A DNA stretch of 7,500 nucleotides from an uncultured Acidobacteriaceae bacterium (GTDB lineage Bacteria; Acidobacteriota; Terriglobia; Terriglobales; Acidobacteriaceae), in NCBI GenBank assembly GCA_903842845.1, contig CAIMNN010000358.1, positions 1 through 7,500 of the forward strand. Reading direction: 5' to 3'. The translations under genes were made by a program, and so were the position numbers. Positions 1 through 6,592 of this stretch are shown here, in pieces. Within the stretch, counting starts at the first letter, position 1, and the number at the start of each line of letters is the position of its first letter. Under the pieces are notes generated by a model. That model was not told the DNA's origin. It did not search any database and saw only the letters and a program-made list of their open reading frames with translations.

Positions 1-13
1 CGGCTTTGTACTT

Positions 14-1786
14 TTAGAAGCTGACCTTGCGATTCGGGTACCAGGTCAACTGGAAGCTGGTGTTGGTGACAGTCTGTTTGTTGGGCAGATATTGCGGTGC
101 GGAGTGCACGATAACCGGGGCCAGCCAGTTCTCGTGGACGAAGCTTGCGTTGAGTTCAAGCGACGGGGTCAGACGCTTGACGACCTGAACGCCGATATCG
201 TCGAGCGTTGTGCCGCCGGGGATGAAGTCCTTGGCGTTCTTCTGATGCCGCCAGCTTGCCTGCACCCACTCGTTGCCGCTCAAGTGCCATGTAGCCCACG
301 CCTGGCCGCCTTTGCCTTCACGGCCCATCCAGTCGCCGAAGATGAAGCCTTTGTTGGTGTATCCCTGACGCAGAACAGCCTCATAGTAATTGAACTCGCC
401 GAGCTTACTGCGGCTGGTCGAGGGGTCGTCATCAATGCCTTCCATGCGCAGGTCGAGCTTTTGCGCGAAGGGGAAGTGCGAGATATACAGTCCGGTGCGG
501 AACATGGCGCGGCGAGGTGCATCGATAGGGGAAACGTCGTCGTGGGCTTCAGAGTCGATGTAGAAGGTGAGCCAGTGGCGCATATATGGCAGCCGCCAGG
601 TTGCGTCGAATGCGCCGAAACGGGCACCGGGGTCTTTTCTGGAGTATTTGATGGAGTCGCTTGGCGCGGCGGTCACACTGAAAAAGCTGCGCAGAAAAGT
701 GCCCATGGTTATGGGCTCATGGCCTTTGCCGCCCCAGATGACACTGCGCTCAAAGCCAAACTCGACGTTTTGGGTGGGTTTGAAGCTGATTTTTTCCACA
801 TGGAGCCAGGGGTCGCTCGGTGAAACATATCCATTGTTGGGCGAGGAGTGGCCCTGGAGCGAGCCCACCATAAAGTCGTAGCGGAAAGGGCCGGTGAGTC
901 GCGATAACAGTGGAATTCGCAGCGGTTCGACGCGGTTGATGCGGAAGCTGTAGATGTCCTCCGCATTGTTGGAGTATGCCATGCCGCCGCCGACGCCGGG
1001 GCCCATCCAGGCATCCTGCTTGCCGAAGGAGATCTCGTGGCCGAGTACATGGCCGGAGATGTAAGCCTCAACAATGCGCGCATTTGTGTAGTTCGAGATG
1101 GGGCCGTAGGGAATTGTCGCCTGTGGATAGACCTGGCCGCTTTGATTGGTGAAGCTCAAAAGGTCGAGGCCGGACATGGTTTCTGCAAGCGGTCTGGAGT
1201 AGCCAGTGAAGCCGGGGCCAGCCTGGAACTCAGCGCGGGCATAAATTACGAACCGTCCGGCTGAGGCAAAGCCACTGATTCCACTGTAGTTATTGAATCC
1301 ACTGGCATAGGGGCGGCCGTAGTCGTTCACGATGGTCTGGCCGAGGTGATAGCTGTCGCGCAGTGGGGTTCCGGTGATGTAGCGGCTCATGGAGTAGACG
1401 CTCTCCAGGCGGGTTTCGCCCTGGCGTGGCCCGCAGGGGCCACCGGTCTCGTGGTGCAGCTCTTCGAGAAGCGCTTCGTAGATTCCCTCGGCCTCATCGG
1501 CATCGGGGGTTGAGCCGGCATCTTCAATCTTTTCACCGGTCTCTTCAAGCATGTGGTCGATGCTGAGGCGGGTCCATGGGCGCATTCCGAGAAAGACATT
1601 ATCGACATATCCGAGGCCATAGAGGCGCATGATGGCGGGGTAGACCCAGCTATCGAGCGGGACGTATGGCGAGCCCATGGCCGGGGTCATGCAGGGCGGG
1701 GCAACACCAGCTTGTGCCTTTAGCGCTGAATGAGTGAGTGGCAGGAGGGCGAGCGCCAGAAAAAATAAGTATCGCCTGAGCGGCAT
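14..1786 (-). CDS. Wzi-family capsule assembly outer-membrane protein
   Basis: Predicted outer-membrane beta-barrel related to Wzi, which in enteric bacteria binds and organises surface capsule polysaccharide. Seen, numbered on a 590-residue product: a signal peptide (MPLRR, a hydrophobic stretch, cleavage probably after ALKAQA near residue 26); a conserved N-terminal block with YVPLDSWVYP at 41-50 and LGMRPWTR at 66-73; a core motif GKQDAWMGPG at 255-264 followed by SNNAEDIYSF from 272, the family's most recognisable region; and alternating aromatic/polar strands to the end. The last residue is Phe (WYPNRKVSF), as expected for BAM-dependent barrels. It is longer than E. coli Wzi (about 480 residues), with extra sequence mainly at the N-terminus. 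Start: ATG at 1786 has GGAG nine bases upstream and gives a clean signal peptide; an in-frame ATG at 1801 (five residues longer) is possible. No other capsule genes are visible, so the polysaccharide it serves is unknown. Family assignment is by recognition of motifs, not a search. Confidence 0.83.
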   Translation of the reverse strand: MPLRRYLFFLALALLPLTHSALKAQAGVAPPCMTPAMGSPYVPLDSWVYPAIMRLYGLGYVDNVFLGMRPWTRLSIDHMLEETGEKIEDAGSTPDADEAEGIYEALLEELHHETGGPCGPRQGETRLESVYSMSRYITGTPLRDSYHLGQTIVNDYGRPYASGFNNYSGISGFASAGRFVIYARAEFQAGPGFTGYSRPLAETMSGLDLLSFTNQSGQVYPQATIPYGPISNYTNARIVEAYISGHVLGHEISFGKQDAWMGPGVGGGMAYSNNAEDIYSFRINRVEPLRIPLLSRLTGPFRYDFMVGSLQGHSSPNNGYVSPSDPWLHVEKISFKPTQNVEFGFERSVIWGGKGHEPITMGTFLRSFFSVTAAPSDSIKYSRKDPGARFGAFDATWRLPYMRHWLTFYIDSEAHDDVSPIDAPRRAMFRTGLYISHFPFAQKLDLRMEGIDDDPSTSRSKLGEFNYYEAVLRQGYTNKGFIFGDWMGREGKGGQAWATWHLSGNEWVQASWRHQKNAKDFIPGGTTLDDIGVQVVKRLTPSLELNASFVHENWLAPVIVHSAPQYLPNKQTVTNTSFQLTWYPNRKVSF

Positions 1787-1931
1787 CGATAGAAACTCCA
1801 TGGGTTGACTCTACCATCTTTCAGCAATCGGGAACAGCCGCAAATGGCATTAAAAATCATATGGTTAGACGCATTTGGGAGGGATTGGTAAGTGGCTCCC
1901 AGGTGGGGGAAATTGCCTGAAGTGCTGGCCT
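1787..1931. other. Intergenic spacer, no gene seen
   Basis: About 145 bp between the stop of the E1-like gene and the start of the wzi-like gene, both leftward. It has an AT-rich patch at 1850-1862 but no convincing promoter pair, hairpin terminator or small gene. It contains the alternative wzi-like ATG at 1801. Confidence 0.5.
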
Positions 1932-2759
1932 TTACCTCGGCGCCAACTGCTTGATTTTCCGTGTAAAAGCCTCGAGGTTCTTGGTTTTTGCTGCCGCCGG
2001 ACGGATGGCCTTGCTGGCAAGGTACTGCTCCATGCGTTGGATGGGGTCGAGTGAGGCGTGGGGGTCGATTGCGCCAATCTCGCGTGGGCCAAAGGCGCGG
2101 ATGATGGTTGAGCGCGAGTATTCGCGGGCGTGGGTGACTGCTTCCTGGGCGACGCGATAGACGCCGATGCAGTCGCCGCGGTCGACCTGGAGAACGGGTG
2201 GCAGGCCCTTGGCAGAGCTGCGGCTGCCCGGTTCTTCTTTGGGGCCGGAGCCGCTCCTGCTGTTTTTTGCCGCGCCGTCGCAAACGATGATGAGGCCGAG
2301 CTTTTGCTCGACGATGAAGCGCAGGGCTGCGTCCCACTCTTTGCCGAAGCAGTTTTCACCTGCAAGAAAGACGACGGTTGCCCGCCCATTGAGATGTTTT
2401 TTCTGGGCCATGGCCAGGCCGGCGGCGAGATAGAGCTGCTCGGCGCTGGAACTCTTCGCCATAGGCAGTGGATGGATGCCGCAACGGCTATCGGGCGCGG
2501 CACTCTTGAGGAGATGCGACAGATTCTCACCTTTGAGATAGCGGAGTGGCAGGGCGGCCTCAGCGGCTGCCAGCAGATCGTTCTTGTCCAAGTGGAGAAG
2601 CACACCGCTGTTGAGCGCCTCGTCGGCGAGCGGAGGCGTGGCCACTCTTGCATGTTGCCGCAGTTGTCGGCACTCAAGCATCGACTTGTAAAGTTCGAGG
2701 AGGCGCTTCTCAGGGATCAATGAAAATGGTTTCTTGCTGCGGCGCTTGCTGGTTTTCAT
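1932..2759 (-). CDS. Degenerate thiamine-diphosphate E1-alpha-like protein, function unknown
   Basis: A 275-residue protein with the plan of a 2-oxoacid dehydrogenase E1-alpha subunit. Seen: a basic start (MKTSKRRSKK); LLELYKSMLECRQL at about 20-33, like the family's opening helix; an AEQLYLAAGLAMAQKK helix at 106-121; TVVFLAGENCFG at 128-139 in the place of the ThDP motif; LGLIIVCDG at 154-162 where the motif's closing Asn pair is expected; VDRGDCIGVYRVAQEAV at 192-208, matching the family's VDG-D-avy-a-eA block; and DPIQRMEQYL at 238-247. Odd: the GDG that opens the cofactor motif reads AGE and the closing NN reads CD, so metal and thiamine-diphosphate binding are doubtful. It is shorter than usual (about 320-370), the loss lying before the cofactor region. 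There is no E1-beta or E2 gene beside it. Inference: a non-catalytic or divergent family member. The 145-bp gap to the downstream wzi-like gene leaves co-transcription open. No strong ribosome site precedes the ATG at 2759. Confidence 0.68.
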   Translation of the reverse strand: MKTSKRRSKKPFSLIPEKRLLELYKSMLECRQLRQHARVATPPLADEALNSGVLLHLDKNDLLAAAEAALPLRYLKGENLSHLLKSAAPDSRCGIHPLPMAKSSSAEQLYLAAGLAMAQKKHLNGRATVVFLAGENCFGKEWDAALRFIVEQKLGLIIVCDGAAKNSRSGSGPKEEPGSRSSAKGLPPVLQVDRGDCIGVYRVAQEAVTHAREYSRSTIIRAFGPREIGAIDPHASLDPIQRMEQYLASKAIRPAAAKTKNLEAFTRKIKQLAPR

Positions 2760-2884
2760 TCTCTGGCTTTCTTTGGTTCTCTATTCAATGTGCATGATGA
2801 GAGGCATGGTGCGCAAATGATAGTTATGTGGGAAGCGTAAAACTTTACAGGGCGCTCAATTCCGGCCTGATATTCTTCCACTGT
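2760..2884. promoter_or_regulatory. Divergent intergenic region between the E1-like gene and the ABC exporter
   Basis: This 125-bp spacer must hold the start signals of both flanking divergent genes. It contains an inverted repeat, GTAAAACTTTAC (2837-2848; arms GTAAA/TTTAC around AC). Its right arm includes TTTACA (2844-2849), five of six bases of a -35 box for the exporter, but the nearest -10-like TATTCT lies 21 bp on, longer than normal. On the minus strand TATCAT (revcomp of 2818-2823) resembles a -10 but has no good -35 at the right distance. The assignment is therefore by position; the individual boxes are weak. Confidence 0.3.
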
Positions 2885-3664
2885 ATGCTGACACCGGCGA
2901 TTGAAACACGTTCCCTGACGCGCAAATTCGGCGACTTCACAGCCGTAGACAACCTCGACCTCAGTGTAGCGGGAGGGCAGTTCTTTGGTTTTCTTGGGCC
3001 GAACGGCGCAGGAAAATCGACAACGATAAAAATGCTGACCGGTCTGCTTGAGCCTACTTCGGGCGAGATGTACATTTTCGGCGAGCGCTTCGGCGCCAAT
3101 GCACTTGAGTTGAAGCGGCAGATCGGCGTGGTGCCGGAAGGCATGGCTCTGCAAGGGCGGCTGACGGCGAGCGAGTACCTGAACTTTGTTGGCCGGATGT
3201 ACGGGTTGGACAAGGCGACGACGAAGATGCGCGCCGAGGAACTGCTCGACTTTATGCAGTTGGCCGATGAACCGAAAAAGCTGATAACCGATTTTTCGCA
3301 TGGAATGCAGAAGAAGCTGGCGCTGGCAGCTGCGGTTATCCACGGGCCGAAGTTACTTTTTCTCGACGAGCCTTTTGAAGGCGTCGACGCAATCGCCGCG
3401 CGCATGCTGAAGATATTGTTGACGGGGATGATACAGAAGGGCGCGACGATATTTCTGACATCGCATGTGCTGGAAATCGTCGAGCGGCTCTGCTCGCATG
3501 TCGCCATCATCCACCAAGGCAAGCTGGTGGCGAACGGTTCGCTGGAGGAGTTGCGTGCGGGAGTGCCGTCTGCGGCCGGAGAAAAGCTCACGCTTGAGCA
3601 GATATTCCTCGGCATTGTCGGCGGTGGAGAGGCGAACACGCAGGAGCTTTCATGGCTGGCGTAG
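2885..3664 (+). CDS. ABC transporter ATP-binding protein (exporter type)
   Basis: Cytoplasmic ATPase subunit that powers the permease encoded next to it. With the ATG at 2885 it has 259 residues, normal for the drug/NatA/CcmA-type exporter ATPases. Seen: Walker A GPNGAGKST at 38-46; GVVPEG at 81-86 in the Q-loop position, with Glu rather than Gln, which is common in this group; signature FSHGMQKKL at 137-145; Walker B KLLFLDEP at 156-163 with catalytic Glu162; D-loop EGVDA at 165-169; switch His194. All catalytic elements are present. The C-terminal 50 residues carry the short tail typical of exporters. An in-frame GTG at 2828 would add 19 residues, but these lie before the family's conserved start, so I prefer 2885; neither start has a strong ribosome site. 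The end overlaps the permease by 13 bp, so the two are surely co-expressed. The substrate cannot be told from the sequence. Confidence 0.95.
   Translation: MLTPAIETRSLTRKFGDFTAVDNLDLSVAGGQFFGFLGPNGAGKSTTIKMLTGLLEPTSGEMYIFGERFGANALELKRQIGVVPEGMALQGRLTASEYLNFVGRMYGLDKATTKMRAEELLDFMQLADEPKKLITDFSHGMQKKLALAAAVIHGPKLLFLDEPFEGVDAIAARMLKILLTGMIQKGATIFLTSHVLEIVERLCSHVAIIHQGKLVANGSLEELRAGVPSAAGEKLTLEQIFLGIVGGGEANTQELSWLA
3642..3646 (+). promoter_or_regulatory. Ribosome binding site of the permease, inside the ATPase gene
   Basis: AGGAG five bases before the permease ATG at 3652. It lies within the last codons of the ATPase gene and fixes the permease start, giving the 13-bp gene overlap. Confidence 0.7.
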
Positions 3665-5397
3665 GCGTCGATCCAACGGAGCCCGTGTCAAGCCGATTGT
3701 TTGGCTCGCTCGCTCGCGCGCAGTACGCGGCGGTGCTCGCTCTGCGTTGGCGGTTGCTGGTGAACTCGTTGCGTTCCTCGCAAGGCGCGTTTGAGCTAGG
3801 CGCAAAAATTCTCTCCGTGCTGCTTTATCTTTCCATCGGATTTTCGATGGCCATCGGTTTTGGTTTCGGCGCATACGGGATGGCTTCGGAGGGTGAGTGG
3901 AAGCTGCTGCCCATCCTTATATGGGGCGTGTTTGTCATCTGGCAGGTCCTTCCCATTCTGCATATCTCGTTCAAGCAGCAGTTTGACCTCAACATCCTGC
4001 TGCGCTTTCCGGTGCGGTTTGGCAGCTTCTTCGCGCTGACGCTGCTCTTTGGCATCAGCGACCCATCGACGATCTTCGGTGTGCTCAGCTTGCTTGGTAT
4101 CTGGCTGGGGATTTCTGCGGTCAATTCAGCACTGGCTTTGCCGCTGGCTGCGCTGTTCCTTCTCTACGCGGCGTTCAATATTCTTTTGGTCCGCACCGTA
4201 TTTGCGTGGATAGACCGCTGGCTTGCGCAGCGCAAAACGCGCGAGGTTGTTTCCGTCATCTTTTTTGCGTGCATCCTCAGCCTGCAATTCTTCAACCCGG
4301 TCTGGTACACGAACGATACGAATTCGATGGCGCATGGCACTCATGGGCTTAGTCCGGCTCTGCTGCATATTGTGCATGTAACTTCGCAATATCAGCGCTG
4401 GCTGCCGCCGGGAGCTGTGGGCATGGCAGTACGGCTTGGCGGAGTGAACGGAGGTTATGCGCTGCTCTTATCGCAGTGGACCGCGCTGTTGGTTGCTTAC
4501 ACGCTTGTGATCGTCGCGCTGCTGGTACTGCGACTGCGCGCCGAGTTCCGCGGGGAAATACTGACTGACGGAGCACCAGCGCGGAAGCTTCAAACGCAAG
4601 TTGTGAGACCTTTGCGGCAGGCGATCGAGCTGCCCGAGGCACAAACGGCAGCCGACTCAGCGCGCGGCGTTGTCATCGCAGTGATCAGTAAGGAACTGAG
4701 CATTATGAAGCGCTCGGCGCCGATCCTCTACACGATCATTGCGCCGTTGATACCGTGTCTGCTGCTGGCGTGGAAATTTATGCGCGGAGCGGTTGTTGCA
4801 GGCTTTTCATCGCCGCTGGTGATGCCGGCGTGCATCGCCTTCACGTTGCTCGGGTTCATCAATCTCATTTCAAATTTATTTGGGACCGAGGGCGTCGGCA
4901 TTCAGCTCTACTTTATGGCACCGGTGCGGCTGCGTTCCGTGCTGCTGGCGAAGAATCTTTTCTACGGCGCATTGATGATGATAGAGGTCGTCGTCGTCGG
5001 CCTGATGGTGAGCTTGCGTATGGGGTTGCCACACATAGATTCACTGCTCACGACCATCTTCTGGGTGCTCTTCGCGCTGCCTTGTTATTACGCGGCCGGA
5101 AATTTACTGTCGGTGCAATTCCCATACAAGATGAACCTTGGCCGCATCGGCAAACGCGGTGCAGGCTCACAGGCTAACGGCTTGCTCAGCCTGTTGGTGC
5201 AGATGGTCGTTACTGGCATCGGGGCGTCGGTTCTGGTGCCGCTGGCCTTGCTTGGCAGATTGTGGATTGCAGTACCGATTCTGATGTTGTTGGCCGTTGG
5301 AGCGATTGTGCTTTGGCGCTTTTCATTGAGTGCAGCTGAAAAAATCGCGCAGCAGAGGATGGAGAAACTGACCGGAATTTTTGCGCGGGCAGATTAA
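3652..5397 (+). CDS. ABC exporter permease, large two-half type
   Basis: Integral inner-membrane partner of the ATPase just upstream. The 581-residue product has about twelve hydrophobic segments by eye (near 51-77, 85-105, 123-150, 152-180, 200-215, 268-295, 358-375, 385-408, 432-455, 464-485, 508-535 and 537-557). A polar loop at about 296-355 divides it into two halves of similar layout. Each half has a similar cytoplasmic-loop motif, FDLNILLRFPVRFGSFF at 111-127 and IQLYFMAPVRLRSVLLAKN at 417-435, which suggests internal duplication. At this length it could supply the whole membrane part as a pseudo-dimer, whereas typical ABC-2 permeases have six helices in 250-400 residues. It has no signal peptide and starts with a polar, cytoplasmic N-terminus. 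Translation is probably coupled to the ATPase gene. The family is ABC-2-like by context and layout; I do not recognise a named protein, and the substrate is unknown. The gene ends 5 bp from the stop of the convergent gene, with no hairpin terminator visible. Confidence 0.86.
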   Translation: MAGVGVDPTEPVSSRLFGSLARAQYAAVLALRWRLLVNSLRSSQGAFELGAKILSVLLYLSIGFSMAIGFGFGAYGMASEGEWKLLPILIWGVFVIWQVLPILHISFKQQFDLNILLRFPVRFGSFFALTLLFGISDPSTIFGVLSLLGIWLGISAVNSALALPLAALFLLYAAFNILLVRTVFAWIDRWLAQRKTREVVSVIFFACILSLQFFNPVWYTNDTNSMAHGTHGLSPALLHIVHVTSQYQRWLPPGAVGMAVRLGGVNGGYALLLSQWTALLVAYTLVIVALLVLRLRAEFRGEILTDGAPARKLQTQVVRPLRQAIELPEAQTAADSARGVVIAVISKELSIMKRSAPILYTIIAPLIPCLLLAWKFMRGAVVAGFSSPLVMPACIAFTLLGFINLISNLFGTEGVGIQLYFMAPVRLRSVLLAKNLFYGALMMIEVVVVGLMVSLRMGLPHIDSLLTTIFWVLFALPCYYAAGNLLSVQFPYKMNLGRIGKRGAGSQANGLLSLLVQMVVTGIGASVLVPLALLGRLWIAVPILMLLAVGAIVLWRFSLSAAEKIAQQRMEKLTGIFARAD

Positions 5398-5402
5398 ATA
5401 TT

Positions 5403-5912
5403 TTATTTGGCGATAAGCTCGATAGTGACTGGAATAGTCCTCGGCGGCATGCAGGCGCTCATGGTGCAGGCTTGATAGCGCAGTTTCAATTTCAGCGTGT
5501 GGAGGCCGGCTTTTGCGCGCACGTGCGCATAAAGAAGAAATTCAGTGGTGTAAACATTTAGCTTCTCAGGCGGGTTTGAGCCGAGCATAAGGTCAGTTCC
5601 GTCAGGGTACTTTGTTTCAGTCAGCTCGGCTTCGGAGTCATCGTCGGCGCTGAGTGTAGTGGGAATGAGTTCCGGATAGCTCGGCGTGTGCGCGTTAATG
5701 TGCATCCCTTCGCGGATACTGAAACGCAGTTCAAGTTCTGTGGGTTTGCCGGCAGTGACGGTAGCAGTAGCCGGTGCGACGAATGCGACAACCTGTTTGT
5801 GCGTCGGCGCTTTCTCAGACCATCCAGGAATGGTGGATTGCGCGGCTGCTGAGGCGGCTGCCAGCAACATCAATGCGACGATAGCAGTCATAGTGCGCAT
5901 AGGAATTCTCAT
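5403..5912 (-). CDS. Secreted DsbD N-terminal (DsbD-alpha)-like protein
   Basis: A 169-residue exported protein resembling the periplasmic N-terminal domain of DsbD, which passes reducing power to other exported proteins. Seen: a signal peptide (MRIPMRT, hydrophobic stretch, cleavage near AASAAAQ, about residue 24); an immunoglobulin-like all-beta body including FSIREGMHINAHTP at 64-77; and the diagnostic end YQACTMSACMPP at 146-157, with a Cys149/Cys154 pair in CX4C spacing followed by Pro-Pro, just as in DsbD-alpha. These two are the only cysteines. The eight-helix membrane domain and C-terminal thioredoxin domain of full DsbD are absent and not encoded nearby. The start at 5912 overlaps the tlpA-like stop in an ATGA, so the two are translationally coupled; ATGs at 5900 and 5891 are weaker alternatives. 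Inference: it works with the TlpA-like protein in a thiol-reducing relay, receiving electrons from a membrane partner elsewhere. A purely structural role is possible but unlikely given the cysteines. Confidence 0.8.
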   Translation of the reverse strand: MRIPMRTMTAIVALMLLAAASAAAQSTIPGWSEKAPTHKQVVAFVAPATATVTAGKPTELELRFSIREGMHINAHTPSYPELIPTTLSADDDSEAELTETKYPDGTDLMLGSNPPEKLNVYTTEFLLYAHVRAKAGLHTLKLKLRYQACTMSACMPPRTIPVTIELIAK

Positions 5913-6538
5913 TGCGCCAGCGCTTTCTTTATCTTCGCCTCTAGGTCGTCCTTGGTGCTTAGCCCGATCTGCGTGGCGACGATGACGCCTTTGCGGTTGA
6001 TGAAAAATGTCGACGGCATGGCATCGAGGCCGCCGTACTGATTGCTGATGGAGTCGCCGTTCAGGAGTACGGGGTAGGGAATGTGAAGCTGCGCAGCGAC
6101 GCGTGCGATGGATTGCTTCTCCTGCGCGACCTTGCCCTTGTCGCCGTAGTCGATATCGTCCATGGAAACGGCGATGACCTCGAGACCCTGCGATGCGTAC
6201 TTGTTGCGCAGTTCGATGATCCAAGGTGTTTCAATCTTGCAGGGGGCGCACCACGTTGCCCAGAAGTTGAGGACGACGACTTTGCCCTTCAGGTCGCTGA
6301 GCGAGATGCGCTTGCCGTTGAGGTCTTCGAGTGTGAATGCGGGTGCGGCTTTGCCAGCGAGCGGCGAGGTGAGTTGTGGCGGGCCGCCGGCCGGGTCGGC
6401 GACGAGTTCACTGACGGTGATGGTTTTGGCCTGGACCTCCGCGGCCTGCTTGCGGTAGACGAAGTTCGACCAGCCGGTCCAGAGCATCAGCCCCAGAGTG
6501 GCTAACAACAAAATCGCAACGAGTATCTTTTGCTTCAC
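5909..6538 (-). CDS. TlpA/ResA-like membrane-anchored thiol-disulfide oxidoreductase
   Basis: A 209-residue thioredoxin-fold protein held in the inner membrane with its active site outside. Seen: a positive start (MKQK) and a single hydrophobic anchor at about 5-23; a linker to about 62; an AlkyL-hydroperoxide/TlpA-type domain with AAPAFTLEDLNGK at 64-76; active site WCAPC at 96-100 (Cys97, Cys100); the family's conserved acidic residue just after it, Glu103 in KIETP; and the cis-proline loop MPSTFF with Pro175. Nothing needed for redox chemistry is missing. Relatives reduce apocytochrome c or other exported disulfides. The start is GTG at 6538, with AGAGGA nearby upstream and a good Lys-rich n-region; the frame stays open further upstream to an ATG at 6625, but that would run through the promoter region and into the divergent gene. 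The following DsbD-alpha-like gene overlaps by 4 bp. No cytochrome c maturation gene is in view, so the physiological substrate is unassigned. Confidence 0.92.
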   Translation of the reverse strand: MKQKILVAILLLATLGLMLWTGWSNFVYRKQAAEVQAKTITVSELVADPAGGPPQLTSPLAGKAAPAFTLEDLNGKRISLSDLKGKVVVLNFWATWCAPCKIETPWIIELRNKYASQGLEVIAVSMDDIDYGDKGKVAQEKQSIARVAAQLHIPYPVLLNGDSISNQYGGLDAMPSTFFINRKGVIVATQIGLSTKDDLEAKIKKALAQ

Positions 6539-6558
6539 GCGGAATCCTCTGTCTCTTC

Positions 6559-6592
6559 TACAATTGTAAGGTTGGAGCTTGGCGTATACCAA
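6559..6592. promoter_or_regulatory. Possible divergent promoters of the tlpA-like and kdsD genes
   Basis: The 53-bp spacer holds a perfect palindrome, TACAATTGTA (6559-6568), which reads as the -10-like hexamer TACAAT on both strands. For the minus-strand tlpA-like gene it is preceded by TTGGTA (complement of 6587-6592) at 18-bp spacing, a fair sigma-70 match (four of six and five of six). For the plus-strand kdsD gene no good -35 is seen at normal spacing. If both are used the -10 elements overlap, so the two promoters would compete. The -35 for the leftward gene would overlap the kdsD start codon. Prediction from sequence only. Confidence 0.35.

Noticed and set aside
92..823. Plus-strand open frame of 243 codons opposite the wzi-like gene
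   Set aside because: It mirrors the codon bias of a clear outer-membrane protein gene on the minus strand, its translation shows no domain or signal peptide, and it has no ribosome site. It is a shadow frame.
1856..1861. Minus-strand TATGAT as a -10 box for the wzi-like gene
   Set aside because: No -35-like hexamer lies 16-18 bp upstream (the bases there are TCCCTC or ATCCCT), so I do not call a promoter.
1842..1878. CAAATG...CATTTG inverted repeat as a terminator of the E1-like gene
   Set aside because: Only a six-base stem with a loop of about 25 bases and no T-run after it, so it is consistent with chance.
1720..2337. Minus-strand open frame of 205 codons bridging the E1-like and wzi-like genes
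   Set aside because: Its translation is Arg/Pro/His-rich low-complexity sequence, typical of a wrong frame, and it overlaps both better-supported genes.
2130..2723. Plus-strand open frame of 197 codons opposite the E1-like gene
   Set aside because: The minus-strand reading shows recognisable E1-alpha blocks and this one shows none. Long antisense frames are common in GC-rich coding DNA.
3024..3311. Altered Q-loop (VPE) and signature (SHGMQ) of the ATPase as signs of inactivity
   Set aside because: Both variants are frequent in working exporter-type ATPases, and Walker A, Walker B Glu and the switch His are all intact.
5913..6224. Extended start of the DsbD-alpha-like gene (ATG at 6224)
   Set aside because: The extra 104 residues are a shadow of the tlpA-like gene and would put the signal peptide inside the protein. 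The ATGA start at 5912 gives a proper signal peptide at the N-terminus.
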